Shown: positions 39,727 through 49,154 of the stretch, in pieces | Position numbering within the stretch: the stretch's first letter is position 1 | How the letters are laid out: every line of letters begins with the position of its first letter | Source of the DNA: Tardiphaga alba | GTDB lineage: Bacteria; Pseudomonadota; Alphaproteobacteria; Rhizobiales; Xanthobacteraceae | DNA: 64,000 nt | Direction of reading: 5' to 3' | Assembly (NCBI RefSeq): GCF_018279705.1 | Contig: NZ_CP036498.1 | Span: 3,241,001-3,305,000, forward strand | The notes under the pieces: model-generated | The model's input: only the letters and a program-made list of their open reading frames with translations | Database searches by the model: none | Told to the model about the DNA's origin: nothing | Program-made: the position numbers and the translations under genes

Positions 39727-40272
39727 CTATGACTCTTTTGAACCGCCGGGACCGAACCGGCGAACAACTTTTCTTCCGAGCCGCTGTGCGCAATGGTGCA
39801 AGGCTTGGGCGAGCTCCTTCTCGACCATGCGCGGCGAGATGCCGAACCGCGCCGCAATATCGGTATGTTTCATCTCGTCGATCCGCGCGAGCAGGAAGAT
39901 TGCCTTGCGCCTCGGCGTCAATTCGTTGAGCGCTGCCGCAAGAGCATCCATTTCCCGCCGGGCATCCGCAATCCGTTCAGGATCGAGCATATGGTCCATC
40001 ATATGGCGCAGGGCATCGACCTCGGCTGCAGACAGTTTGCGGTTATCCGCCTCCTTCCTGTCGGCAGCCTCGTTGAGCGCCATCCGAAACAGATAGGATT
40101 CCGGCTTCTGGATCGCGCTGGCATCGCCGATGCGCTCCAACCGCAGCCAGGTCTCGTGCAGCACCTCGATAGCCAACGCGTCGGAGCCGAGCCGGCGGCG
40201 CAACCGCTCCCGAAAGCGTTGATATTTGTCCTCGAAAATAGCCCGCATGCGGACGGTCGAATTCTCCGTCAT
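39727..40272 (-). CDS. FecI-like ECF sigma factor 2
   Basis: A 181-residue ECF sigma factor. Region 2: YQRFRERLRRRLGSDALAIE, then PESYLFRMALNEAADRKEAD. Region 4: LTPRRKAIFLLARIDEMKH and the HTH IAARFGISPRMVEKELAQAL. It is similar to, but clearly diverged from, sigma factor 1, and is closer to the remnant at 527-739. ATG 40272 overlaps the stop of the STN gene by four bases, the same coupling as in copy 1. It probably controls its own operon and adhesin 2, by linkage. Confidence 0.86.
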   Translation of the reverse strand: MTENSTVRMRAIFEDKYQRFRERLRRRLGSDALAIEVLHETWLRLERIGDASAIQKPESYLFRMALNEAADRKEADNRKLSAAEVDALRHMMDHMLDPERIADARREMDALAAALNELTPRRKAIFLLARIDEMKHTDIAARFGISPRMVEKELAQALHHCAQRLGRKVVRRFGPGGSKES

Positions 40273-40942
40273 GGCGTAGCCGCGGGTCCGATTGCGCAAT
40301 GCGCGCGGGCAACGTCGCCGCGCAGGATCATCGTGACCGGTTGCGGCAGGCCGGCCGGGGGCGGCGCGACACGGATCCGCATGATCCGCTCGGACAGCAT
40401 GGCGCGGCGCCCGTCATCCAGCATTGTGACCACATGGACCGCATCGACCGCACCAGCCGGTCCGACCCATACCTGCACAACCCCCGCTCTGCGCCGAGAT
40501 CGACGTAGGGGTCGTTGCAGAGCGAGCGTTCGGTCTGGTCCTGAATACGCGCAAAATATGCGCTATACACGCCGTTGCCGCGGCTCTCCGACGGTCCGTC
40601 CATCACCGCTTCCGGCGTATTCGGACCAACCGCAAAGGCGGTGTCATTGACGCGCCGGAATGACAGGCCAGTACCAGCAAGAAGGATGCGCAAAGCGTCC
40701 TGCGGCAAAAGCCTTCCTTTGACCTTGGAAGAGGTCCTGTTCCGCGCAATCTCCGCATCGACCAGAGCGGCCATTCCAGCCTGATCCGCGAATTCGGCAA
40801 GTGCGGCCACCAGCGCTTGTGCTTGAATGTCGTAACTTCGAACACCGCTCAAAGCTGACACCGGGCCACCAAGCAACAGAACTGTAACGACAGCAGCAAG
40901 GCGAATGACAACGCCCTGACGCGCAACACACGGCGCGGGCAT
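40269..40942 (-). pseudogene. Exported STN-TonB_C fusion protein 2, frameshifted
   Basis: The counterpart of the protein at 14872-15606. It has a signal peptide (about 1-32, AAVVTVLLLGGPVSALSG), an STN domain (YDIQAQALVAALAEFADQAG, PQDALRILLAGTGLSFRR, FAVGP) and the beginning of the C-terminal domain (NDPYVDLGAERG). The frame is then lost at a C5 run (40481-40485). In the next frame the TonB_C-like half continues (VQVWVGPAGAVDAVHVV, then IMRIRVAPPPAGLPQPVT) and ends at 40269, overlapping the sigma start. One additional G yields a normal 224-residue protein, so this is either a recent mutation or a sequencing error. ATG 40942 follows an AAGGGTGA site. Confidence 0.72.
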
Positions 40943-41151
40943 CGAATATCACCCTTGGGTTACGCGAGTTCACGGCAGTAGGCACGTACCTAAGGGACTA
41001 TTGTAACAGTTAGATGTCAGTGCAATCTCGATCGCTTATGGCATCCAAGCGTCCGCTTTGCGCGACTGCACCATGATCGATGGAAACGCGGGACCTGGAT
41101 AAGACCGTATTCGGCACGCGAGAGCGAAAGAAACGCGCTTCGCAAAAGGCC

Positions 41152-41712
41152 CTAGAGTTGATCTGCGCGCAAGATCTCAACCGAGGGATCTGGACCTGCA
41201 TCCGCATACGCAACATGCACAGCGCGGCGACCGGCAAGCGCGGTTTGCGACACGCAAGTTGTCCAGGCAAGACGGCAATCATCGTAGCTCTCGATGAGCC
41301 GGTTCACCGGGTGGCGTTCTGCGGCAACCAGCGTCTGCATGGCGGTGCGGTGTTTGCCGGCGTCCCGACTGCCTCTGCTGCAATTGCAGAACTTGCAGGC
41401 CATGGCCTTGGCCGCCTTGTCGATGGTTGCCACATGCTGGTTGAGATGTCGGCCGGATCCCGACACCCCGGCTTCGATGCGCAGGCGCACGCGGGCGGCG
41501 TCCTTGTTCTCACGCTCCGGAATGAATGTAGGTCCGTCGCAATAAAAACATGCGCCGTTCTGTTCGTGCCAAAGGCCGAACAACCTGATGTTACGATCCC
41601 TGCCGTTGTCGCTCACGATCTCAATCCAAACCAACTTCCAAGCAACCTGCTGCGGCCGCCCCTCGATGCGTCCGTCGCGAGGACAATTATCCGGATATGG
41701 GATGCCACGCAC
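41152..41712 (-). CDS. HNH-like zinc-binding protein
   Basis: An open frame of 186 codons with a pattern like HNH endonucleases: LFGLWHEQNGACFYCDGPTF (first CxxC), then MACKFCNCSRGSR (second CxxCN) and KHRTAMQTLVAAERHPVNR. The segment between the pairs (HLNQHVATIDKAAKAMAC) is shorter than the usual His-containing DHxxP..GG stretch, so the nuclease centre may be damaged. The start (GTG 41712) is uncertain and lacks a ribosome-binding site; flanking codons do not look strongly coding. It could be a decayed gene. An antisense open frame on the plus strand has no recognisable features. Confidence 0.4.
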   Translation of the reverse strand: MRGIPYPDNCPRDGRIEGRPQQVAWKLVWIEIVSDNGRDRNIRLFGLWHEQNGACFYCDGPTFIPERENKDAARVRLRIEAGVSGSGRHLNQHVATIDKAAKAMACKFCNCSRGSRDAGKHRTAMQTLVAAERHPVNRLIESYDDCRLAWTTCVSQTALAGRRAVHVAYADAGPDPSVEILRADQL

Positions 41713-41983
41713 ATGTCATGCAAATCACGGCAAGCAAAGCGCCCACTGACGCCACGCGCCGCATTCATTTCATTGCTCGGGGTCAGCCGACAGAATAGTC
41801 CCTGGACCGGCGATTTTAAAGTCTCGAAATATACCGCGCGATCAGAGCGTTACGCGCGGTCCGGCGCGAGCCTCTTGAAGGCTGTTACGGTCATCTGACG
41901 GCTCATCGGTATCCGGCCGGGCTGTCGCAAAACCGTCGTTTTGCCTCTAGCATCGGCCACAATCCTGGTCTATTCGACCAGAC

Positions 41984-42316
41984 ATGATTAAAGCGCGGAC
42001 CGCCAAATTCCAGATCGGACAGATCGTCCGCCACCGGGTCTATTCATTCCGGGGCGTGGTGTTCGATATCGACCCGGTGTTCAACAACACCGAGGAATGG
42101 TGGCTGTCGATCCCGGAAGAAGTGCGTCCGCACAAGGATCAGCCCTTCTATCACCTGCTGGCGGAAAATTCGGACTCCGAATATGTCGCCTATGTCTCCG
42201 AACAGAATCTTGTCCCGGACGAGTCCGGCGAGCCGATCCGGCATTCGCAGGTCGCCGAGATCTTCGTCAAAGACAAGAGCGGCGGTTACCGCCAGCGCAA
42301 TCCGTCGCTGAACTGA
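41984..42316 (+). CDS. hspQ: Heat-shock protein HspQ (YccV-type)
   Basis: A 110-residue protein with the full YccV/HspQ pattern: KFQIGQIVRHRVYSFRGVV, FDIDPVFNNTEEWW, PFYHLLAENSDSEYVAYV, SEQNLVPDESGEPIRHSQV. In E. coli this family binds hemimethylated DNA and acts as a Lon protease specificity factor; in alphaproteobacteria it is a conserved single-copy gene. It appears monocistronic. The 270 bases upstream presumably hold its promoter, but I see no clear heat-shock -35/-10 pair. Confidence 0.9.
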   Translation: MIKARTAKFQIGQIVRHRVYSFRGVVFDIDPVFNNTEEWWLSIPEEVRPHKDQPFYHLLAENSDSEYVAYVSEQNLVPDESGEPIRHSQVAEIFVKDKSGGYRQRNPSLN

Positions 42317-42415
42317 CGATACCCCATCGGCCGGGCCTGCCGCCAAGGCGGAGCAGCATAGGTTTTCGCTCCGCTCATCCATTCAAGGATCGAAATTCCC
42401 CAAGCCCTTCTCCAC

Positions 42416-42530
42416 CCCTCATGGTGAGGAGCGCGCCCTTGCGCGCGTCTCGAACCATGAGCTGGCCTGACGCCAAAGTCTGCGGCCATCCTTCGAGACG
42501 CGGCCGAGAGGCCGCTCCTCAGGATGAGGG
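42416..42530. repeat. Intergenic palindromic repeat
   Basis: An imperfect inverted repeat running from CCTCATGGTGAGGAGCGCG to GGCCGCTCCTCAGGATGAGG, with an inner GCGTCTCGAACCATGAG / CATCCTTCGAGACGCG pair. Its form resembles the mobile-looking intergenic repeats I associate with Bradyrhizobium-type genomes. It sits in the gap between hspQ and the convergent IalB gene. Confidence 0.65.
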
Positions 42531-42551
42531 CCGGATGTATAGCCCCCAACA

Positions 42552-42584
42552 GAAAAAGGCGCCCATCGCTGGGCGCCTTTTGGT
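42552..42584 (-). terminator. Rho-independent terminator for the IalB gene
   Basis: An AAAAGGCGCCC / GGGCGCCTTTT stem with a six-base loop and T-runs on both sides, 20 bases past the IalB stop. It is strong on the minus strand and could also stop plus-strand hspQ transcripts. Confidence 0.85.
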
Positions 42585-42601
42585 TTGTCTGGCCGAACCG
42601 C

Positions 42602-43417
42602 TTACTTGGCGGCTGGATTGGCCGGAGCTGCCGGGGCAGCGCCGCCTGCAGGCTGCTGCGCTTCGAGCTTGGCGCGGGCTTCAGCCGCACGCTTCTGCAG
42701 CTCTTCCTGCAGCTTCTTCTGGGTTTCTTCGAACACCTTCGGATCGGTCGGCGGGCCATCATAGGCTTTGGCGAATTCGGCCAGCGGCAGCGGCAGCGTC
42801 AGCGGTGCGCCGTTGGAATTGATCGCCTGCACGACGAGGTTCTGGCCCTTCTTCATATTGGCCAGCAGCTCCGGGGTGACTTCGTAGTCCGACATGCAGC
42901 CGTTCTGGAAGCAGATCACATAGGGGCTCTGCGCCGGTGCATTGCTGTCGACGATCACGCGGGTGCCGTGCACGAGCTGCATGCCGAGCGGCAGCGTCAC
43001 GCGCAGGATCTTCTTCGGCTCGCCTTCCGGCTCGATGATGACGGCGGCGATGACGGGCTGACCCGACTCGATGCGGCCGTCCTTGCCGGTGAAGCACACC
43101 TGCTTGGCGTTGGCGTCCTGGCCCTTGAGGCAGAACTTGGTCCACGGCGCGTAGATCAGCTGAACCTGCTGCTGCTCACCCTGCGGCTGCTGCGGCGCAG
43201 CCTGCTGGGCGGGAGCGGCCGGGGCAGCCTTGGGGGCAGCTTTCGGCGCAGCCTTCGGGGCCGGTGCAGCCTTTTGGGCGGGAGCGCCCGGAGCGGGTGC
43301 AGGAGCCTGAGCGAACGCGTCCGGAGCGACCACAGCGGCGGTCAGAGCCGTCGCCGCGAGAAGCGCGACGCCCCGCCCGCGCGGCAACACCGACGCAGCC
43401 AAGAGACGGAAATTCAT
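42602..43417 (-). CDS. Invasion-associated locus B (IalB) family periplasmic protein
   Basis: A 271-residue exported protein. A signal peptide (about 1-36, ending AVVAPDAFAQA) is followed by a low-complexity Ala/Pro/Gln linker (about 37-80) and an IalB domain: YAPWTKFCLKGQDANAKQVC, then GRIESGQPVIAAVIIEPEG, LRVTLPLGMQLVHGTRV, VICFQNGCMSDYEVT and LVVQAINSNGAPLTLPLPL. Paired cysteines fit periplasmic disulfides. A charged, coiled C-terminal tail (ETQKKLQEELQKRAAEARAKL) is followed by an Ala/Pro end. The ATG at 43417 begins the signal peptide; an in-frame ATG at 43450 is possible. The family is named after a Bartonella invasion protein, but in free-living rhizobiales its role is unsettled. Confidence 0.87.
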   Translation of the reverse strand: MNFRLLAASVLPRGRGVALLAATALTAAVVAPDAFAQAPAPAPGAPAQKAAPAPKAAPKAAPKAAPAAPAQQAAPQQPQGEQQQVQLIYAPWTKFCLKGQDANAKQVCFTGKDGRIESGQPVIAAVIIEPEGEPKKILRVTLPLGMQLVHGTRVIVDSNAPAQSPYVICFQNGCMSDYEVTPELLANMKKGQNLVVQAINSNGAPLTLPLPLAEFAKAYDGPPTDPKVFEETQKKLQEELQKRAAEARAKLEAQQPAGGAAPAAPANPAAK

Positions 43418-43643
43418 TGCGGAAAACCCTTTCTGAACGGAGGCGCTCATATCCCGGAGGCGGCGCTGTCAGTCACCCGTTGCCGGGTGTCTCGCTGCCG
43501 ATTACGGCCGTTACGTGACAGGCCGCGCCGCCCTCGTCAATTGCCCGCACTCCAATACAGCGGCGGGCGAAAAGATCAATGGCAACAGGCCGATTTGATG
43601 CGTGCTACGCATGGCCAATACACAGCCATGATAGGGTTCCTGG

Positions 43644-45505
43644 GTGAATTGGACCGAATCAAATCATTCAAAACTGTGGCGACGGCGGTGGGCGCACGGC
43701 CTGCTTGCAGCCGTGACTGCGCTCTCCGTCATCGCCGATCGCGCGGTCGCCGATTCCGGGCCCCGGCATGCCATCGCCATGCATGGGCAGCCGGCTTTGC
43801 CAGCCGATTTCCAGTACATGCCTTATGTCAATCCGAACGCCGCGAAAGGCGGACGGATCACCTGGGGCGTGCTGGGCACGTTCGACAGTCTGAACCCGTT
43901 TATCGTCCGCGGCATCGCCGTGCAGCAGATGCGCGGCTATGTCACCGAGAGCCTGCTGGCCCGCGGCCAGAACGAGCCTTTCACGCTGTACGGCCTGCTC
44001 GCCGAGAGTGTCGAGACCGACGATGACCGGACCTATGTGACTTTCCGCGTCCACCCCAAAGCGCGGTTCTCCGATGGCAAGCCGGTCACGGCGGAGGATG
44101 TCCTGTTTTCCTGGCATCTCCTGAAGGAGCGCGGCCGGCCGCATTTTCGGCAGTACTTTGGCAAGGTCACCAAAGCCGAGCTGCAAGACCCGCTCACCAT
44201 CCGTTTCGATATCGCTGAAGCCAAAGATCGCGAATTGCCGCTGATCCTCGGCCTGATGCCGATCCTCCCCAAGCATGCCGTCAATCCGGAGACTTTCGAG
44301 GATACGTCGATGGCTCCGCCGCTGGGGTCGGGGCCGTATACCGTCACCCATGTGCGGCCTGGCGCCAGCGTGACCCTGACCCGCAATCCCGATTATTGGG
44401 GCCGCGACCTGCCGGTCAGTCGGGGCTGTGGAATTTCGATGAGCTGCGCATCGATTACTACCGGGAATCGAACGGCATGTTCGAGGCCTTCACCCGCGGC
44501 CTCTATGATTTTCGGGTCGAGAACGAACCGCTGCGCTGGCACGAGGGCTACAATTTCGCGGCCGTGAAGTCCGGTCAGGTGATCCGCGACAGCATCACGA
44601 CCGGCCTGCCGAAGCCGTCGGAATTTTTCGTCTTCAACACCCGCCGACCGGTCTTTGCCGATATCCGTGTTCGTCGTGCACTGACGCTGTTGTTCGATTT
44701 CGAATGGATCAATCGCAACTACTTCTTCGATCTCTATGCACGATCCGGCGGGATTTTTGCCGGCTCCGACCTGTCCGCCTATGGCCGCCCCGCAGACGAC
44801 CGCGAGCGCGCGCTGCTGAAACCCTATGCCGCGCAAATCCCGGCCGATATCATGGACGGCAGCTATCGCCTCCCCGCCAGCGACGGCTCCGGCCGCGACC
44901 GCCCGGCGCTACGCACGGCGCTCACGCTGCTGAAAGATGCCGGCTATCGCCTCGACAACAATGTCCTGCGCAAGACCTCCGACAGGACGCCGCTGAGCTT
45001 CGAGATCCTCGTCACCTCCCGCGATCAGGAACGTATCGCCCTGACCTATGCGCGCGATCTCAAACGCGCCGGCATCACCGCCACAATCCGCGCGGTGGAC
45101 GGCGTGCAATTCGACCAGCGCCGCATCAATTACGAATTCGACATGCTGCCGAACCGCTGGGACAATTCGCTGTCACCCGGCAACGAGCAGGCCTTTTACT
45201 GGGGCTCGGACGCCGCAGACGTGCCCGGCACCCGCAATTACATGGGCGCCAAGGACCCAGCCATCGACGCCATGATCGAGGAGATGCTGAAAGCCCGCGA
45301 GCGGACGGATTTCGTCGCTGCCGTCCGCGCGCTTGACCGCGCATGGATGTCCGGGGCCTACGCGATCCCCCTGTACAACGTGCGTGAACAATGGCTCGCG
45401 CGATGGAATCGGATAGAACGGCCATCGACCACCGCGCTTGTCGGCACCCTGCCGGAGACATGGTGGGCCAGACCGCCGACACCTGCTCCGCCCGACCGGA
45501 AGTGA
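43644..45505 (+). pseudogene. YejA-type peptide ABC transporter solute-binding protein, frameshifted
   Basis: A family-5 extracellular solute-binding protein for oligopeptides. The first frame (GTG 43644) has a signal peptide (about 10-36), the YejA-type segment LPADFQYMPYVNPNAAKGG, FDSLNPFIVRGIA, and YVTFRVHPKARFSDGKPVTAEDV. It shifts after NPDYWGRDLPVSRG at a G4 run (44422-44425). The next frame continues LWNFDELRIDYYRESNGMFEAF and RRALTLLFDFEWINRNYFF to the end at 45505. Adding one G gives 620 residues, the usual family length. No permease or ATPase genes are adjacent. The following gene starts five bases later, so the two form an operon. Confidence 0.8.
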
Positions 45506-45509
45506 TGCC

Positions 45510-47012
45510 GTGACCTCAGCCAGCAATTCGCCCACCCTCGATGGACTGTTTCGCCGCTCGCTGCTCCGGCAGCCGGAGGCGCTGGCCCTGGTCGATCCCG
45601 CTGACAAAATGCGCGTGACGCAGACACCGCCACAGCGCCTGACCTTTGCCCAGGCGGATCGCGAGATCAACGCGCTGACCGCACATTTCATCGATATGGG
45701 CCTGCCGCCGGGCTCGGTGATCGCCCTGCAGCTCCCCAATACGGTGGAGTTCGTGCTGACGGTACTCGCCGCACACCGCGCCGGGCTGGTTGCCGCGCTG
45801 CTGCCGCAGCTCTGGCGCCAGCACGATCTCACCACGGCGCTGAATCGCTCCGGCGCCCGCGCCATCGTGACGTCGAGCCGGATCGATGGCGTCAGCCACG
45901 CCGACCTCGTCATGAACGCCGCCGCCGAAGCCTTCTCGATTCGCTATGTCGGCGGGTTCGGCAGCGATCTCCCCGAAGGCATGACCCCGCTCGACCATGT
46001 ACTGGCCGGCCCGTTCATGGAGCCGCTGCCGCCGGCACCGGACGCGCGCAGCGCGGCCATCATCACATTCGACATCACCGCCGACGGTTTTCGCGCCGTC
46101 CCGCGCACGCATCTCAATCTGATTTCGGGCGGCCTCGCCGTTTTCCTCGAAAGCGGCATGCCGCAGGGCGCGACAGTGATGTCGGCATTGGTGCCGTCGT
46201 CCTTCGGCCATCTCGCCTCATCGCTGGTCACGTGGCTGCTGTCAGGCGGCGTGCTGTCGCTGCATCATCCGTTCGACAGCGCGGTGCTCGAGCGCGAGAT
46301 CGTCGATGGCGGATGCGACGTCCTGATTGCCCCCGCCCCATTCGCGCAGGGGCTTGCCGATGCCGGCCTGCTCGACCGTGCGCCGATGCTCAAGCATGTC
46401 ATCGGCCTGTGGCGCGCGCCGGAGCAGGTGGAAAGCTCCGCGGCCTGGCCGGCCACACAGGCTGCTTTCACCGATGTCTATCTGTTCGGCGAGGCCGGCT
46501 TGTTTGGCGCCATTCGTGGCAGCGATGGCCTGCCCGCAACCATCATGCCCGGCCCTCACGGCGCACCGCGGGCTGCTGCAGGTTCGGCAGTGGCTGGCGA
46601 AACCCTGATGACACCACGCGGCACGCTCGGCCTGCGCGGACCCATGGTACCCGTACTCGCCTATACCGCGCAGGCGGATGCCAGCAATGGACTGATCCCG
46701 GCCAAGCCGCTGGACTATGTGGACACCGGCTATCAGGCGCGGCTCGATCGGGGCACCGGCGCACTGCATGTGACGGCGCCGCCGTCCGGCGTAATGTCCG
46801 TGGGCGGCTATCGCTTTCTCGCGCAGGACCTCGGCGAATGGGCCAAGCGGCTCGGCGACAATGCCATGCTCACGGCCCTGCCCGACCGCCTCAGCGGCTA
46901 CCGCCTCGCCGGCCGCGCCAGCGACAATGGCTGCGCGCGCGAAGCGCTCAACGAGCTCGGCCTCAATCCGTTGATGGTCGAAGCATTCAGGGACCGGGCG
47001 AGCGCGGAGTAG
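45510..47012 (+). CDS. Degenerate acyl-CoA synthetase-like (ANL superfamily) protein
   Basis: About 500 residues with the overall layout of an AMP-dependent synthetase: TFAQADREINALTAHFIDMGLPPG, ALQLPNTVEFVLTVLAAHRAGLVAALL, YLFGEAGLFGAI. The ATP-binding loop (normally TSGTTGxPKG) is replaced by IITFDITADGFRAVPRTH, and the C-terminus lacks the PxxxxGK catalytic lysine. It is therefore probably not a normal acyl-CoA ligase; it may be a non-catalytic or repurposed member. GTG at 45510 is chosen because it lies five bases after the YejA-like gene and begins the family similarity. Confidence 0.6.
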   Translation: MTSASNSPTLDGLFRRSLLRQPEALALVDPADKMRVTQTPPQRLTFAQADREINALTAHFIDMGLPPGSVIALQLPNTVEFVLTVLAAHRAGLVAALLPQLWRQHDLTTALNRSGARAIVTSSRIDGVSHADLVMNAAAEAFSIRYVGGFGSDLPEGMTPLDHVLAGPFMEPLPPAPDARSAAIITFDITADGFRAVPRTHLNLISGGLAVFLESGMPQGATVMSALVPSSFGHLASSLVTWLLSGGVLSLHHPFDSAVLEREIVDGGCDVLIAPAPFAQGLADAGLLDRAPMLKHVIGLWRAPEQVESSAAWPATQAAFTDVYLFGEAGLFGAIRGSDGLPATIMPGPHGAPRAAAGSAVAGETLMTPRGTLGLRGPMVPVLAYTAQADASNGLIPAKPLDYVDTGYQARLDRGTGALHVTAPPSGVMSVGGYRFLAQDLGEWAKRLGDNAMLTALPDRLSGYRLAGRASDNGCAREALNELGLNPLMVEAFRDRASAE

Positions 47013-47876
47013 CTTGGGCCCTGCATCGAAAACACGAGCAATCTCAGCACGGGTTCACTGCTTGCCATTGACCGCCCATGCCGGTCACGGCGGTGGTCTA
47101 ATTGGCCTTAAGTTCATCACAGATGAACGAAAGGCAGCTGGATGAATAGCAAACACGTGTTCCCCAGACCGAACTCCTCCTGCGACCATAAGATCCTGAT
47201 CGCTAAGCCGCAGCTGAGGACGGTTGAGCGAGAACTGGCACGCCGTAAGGCAGCCGACTGCTCGCATCTTATGCGCGACCGTCGCCGTGGATATTCGCGA
47301 GGCTAGCCATGAGTGCCGCGCAGTCTTCCCACGACGCCCTCTCAGGCTCTCGCGACTTAGACTATGGAGCGCGCTCTATATCTGAGCATGAGCTCTGCAT
47401 CGGAAAGTCCGACGTTCATGCCATCAGACCACAAGATATTCACCGTCATCTCTGTGACAGGAAACTCTCAACTGCAGGCAGGGATTTCAATGACTGTGCG
47501 GTGCCAGTCGCAGCGCAAGCGGATCAAATACTGTCGCGGAAAACGTATTGATTGCTACTGAGACGTTTAGCAGCGTCACCGCCCCGAGTTCCCGCAGCGG
47601 AGCTTCCGTCGGAGCTGGATCAACATAAACGCAGAATGCAGTGGCACTGGCTCTGCGGGCAGACCGGCAGCGGCGCTGCTTGTGGAGAAAACAGGTGCGT
47701 TACACGCAATCGAGGCGGCGCTAACACAGGTACTGGCGTCGCTGGACTGCTCGGTTCAGGCGCCATCTTGATAGTGTTCAGAACAAAACTATCAGGGCGC
47801 AGAGAGCATTGCGGTCGCAGGTGCGAAAGACAGCAATGGCATAGCGCGCAAGTCAGCTCTCTAGCCGCTGAATACC
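47013..47876. other. Gene-poor accessory region with one possible small ORF
   Basis: About 860 bases with lower GC and weak coding signal between the adenylate-forming gene and the methyltransferase. The best candidate is a 54-codon frame at 47142-47306 (plus strand, ATG after AAGGCAG, MNSKHVFPRPNSSCDHKILI), unrecognised. A Gly/Ala/Ser-rich frame fragment around 47540-47640 may be debris. This is probably the left edge of the accessory island ending near 50480. Confidence 0.35.
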
Positions 47877-48416
47877 TTACTTCTTGACGGTGACCAAGAA
47901 GTCGTTTGGCAAATAGGAGTGATCAACCGATCCGAATTCTTCAGGGTCACAATAGTGAGCTTGTATATTTCGTTTAGGCGAGCGGGTTGAAGTCAGCGTG
48001 TAGCAAATGCCTTTCTTAGCTGATTTCATCATTAGTGATGTTAGCAAGTTGAACCGATCCTGCCAGAATTTTTGCTCATGGCCAAATAGACCTACAGCAA
48101 CAATCCAATCAGCCTCAGGCGGAGGCACTGTAGCGATATCAGCACAAACGAATGCTGCCTCTGAATGGCAAAGGCGCGCTTCTTCAACGAAGCTAGGAAC
48201 AATGTCTATGCCGGTGTACCGCGCGTGTGAAATTCCGAGTTCTTTGATACGCGCGAGCAAGCCGCCTGCGCCACAGCCGACATCGAGTATTGAATTAAGC
48301 CTTGGATCAGTCGCCGCGATTACGGCATCGTATCGCCTGGTCGCGCCTTCTTGATTCCCCCAAAACCGCGTTTTGGCAGGTTTGCCTTCATAGTACGTCC
48401 GCTCGTCGAAGAACAT
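47877..48416 (-). CDS. Class I SAM-dependent methyltransferase
   Basis: A 179-residue methyltransferase. Motif I is ILDVGCGAGGLLARI (about 43-57), followed by the acidic YTGIDIVPSFVEEA, motif II VCADIATVPPPEADWIVAVG and a C-terminal beta segment DFLVTVKK. It resembles small trans-aconitate/UbiG-like methyltransferases, but the substrate is not evident. The gene has a lower GC content than the core genes around it and stands alone within accessory DNA, which suggests acquisition by transfer. No ribosome-binding site is obvious at the ATG. Confidence 0.75.
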   Translation of the reverse strand: MFFDERTYYEGKPAKTRFWGNQEGATRRYDAVIAATDPRLNSILDVGCGAGGLLARIKELGISHARYTGIDIVPSFVEEARLCHSEAAFVCADIATVPPPEADWIVAVGLFGHEQKFWQDRFNLLTSLMMKSAKKGICYTLTSTRSPKRNIQAHYCDPEEFGSVDHSYLPNDFLVTVKK

Positions 48417-48722
48417 TCACGGACACTACACTAACCCTTCTGAGCGAGGCAACACGAAGCGGCGATTCTGCAGTTCGGCGTGCGGGTGGGTTGCCGCTTA
48501 TCGGCCGTCTATCCCACCATCCAGCATGGCTACAACCGACCTTTCATTCATGAATGCCGCGGCCACTCGAACCGGAAACAATCCGGTCACGGCGTTTTCC
48601 GTAACGTAGGTTCTGTGGCTACTATCGCATTGAAAGGTTAACAGAATTTTGTCAAATTAGAGCAGTTCACCTATCGGAGGCAGCCGGCCGAGATCGAAAA
48701 ACTTGATCGGATCGACGCCACG

Positions 48723-49124
48723 GTGCAGAGGAGCCCGCAGGAGCCTTGGACTGGGGCGTGCGCGCTGCCGACAGACGTGCGGGAAATTCGCGCGCTCGAG
48801 GTTTCAGGGTGTACGGTCAAGTATGAAGTCCACGGATCGACCCTTCTTTGCGACCCATCGGAGGATGCGGAGGTCATCCTGCACTATATCTGGCGGGGAC
48901 CAGAAAGCGCTTGGCCCGCATGGTATCGTGAGGGAATGATCCAGCGGTGCGAGGCGATATTCTTGCAGGGCGTCGGAGAGCGCTATCGCAAAGCTTTGGC
49001 GCGGACGATTCCGCTAGCGACCGATTCAAAATTGCGGAAAACCGCGATGCGTAGTCGCAGCCGCCGCGAGATCCCAGTATTTAACCAATCCTGCGCGCGG
49101 ATCTTCAACGTCGGCCGCCGATAA
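48723..49124 (+). pseudogene. Prophage tail protein remnant (tail tubular protein A-like)
   Basis: An open frame with coding-like sequence CALPTDVREIRALEVSG, VKYEVHGSTLLCDPSEDA, EVILHYIWRGPESAWPAW and YREGMIQRCEAIFLQGVG. This pattern (ALPxDxxRIR.. then a KYEVEG..ILCD..LxLRYI.R block) is what I recall for podovirus tail-tubular/head-tail adaptor proteins. The N-terminal part is poorly preserved and the C-terminus runs into basic low-quality sequence. I treat it as a decayed phage gene. The family match is from memory and needs a profile search. Confidence 0.45.
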
Positions 49125-49154
49125 TTCGCGGCCACGGCTCGCTGAGGTGATGCC

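Noticed and set aside
41080..41898. 272-codon plus-strand open frame overlapping the HNH-like gene
   Set aside because: No recognisable motif, whereas the opposite strand has two CxxC pairs in HNH-like context.
42416..42530. Possible CRISPR-like repeat in the hspQ/IalB gap
   Set aside because: It is a single palindromic unit with no regularly spaced copies; no CRISPR array is visible anywhere in the window.
47013..47876. Possible tRNA or small RNA gene as integration site of the accessory region
   Set aside because: I could not fold a cloverleaf or find a CCA-ended tRNA here; no tRNA is evident in the window.
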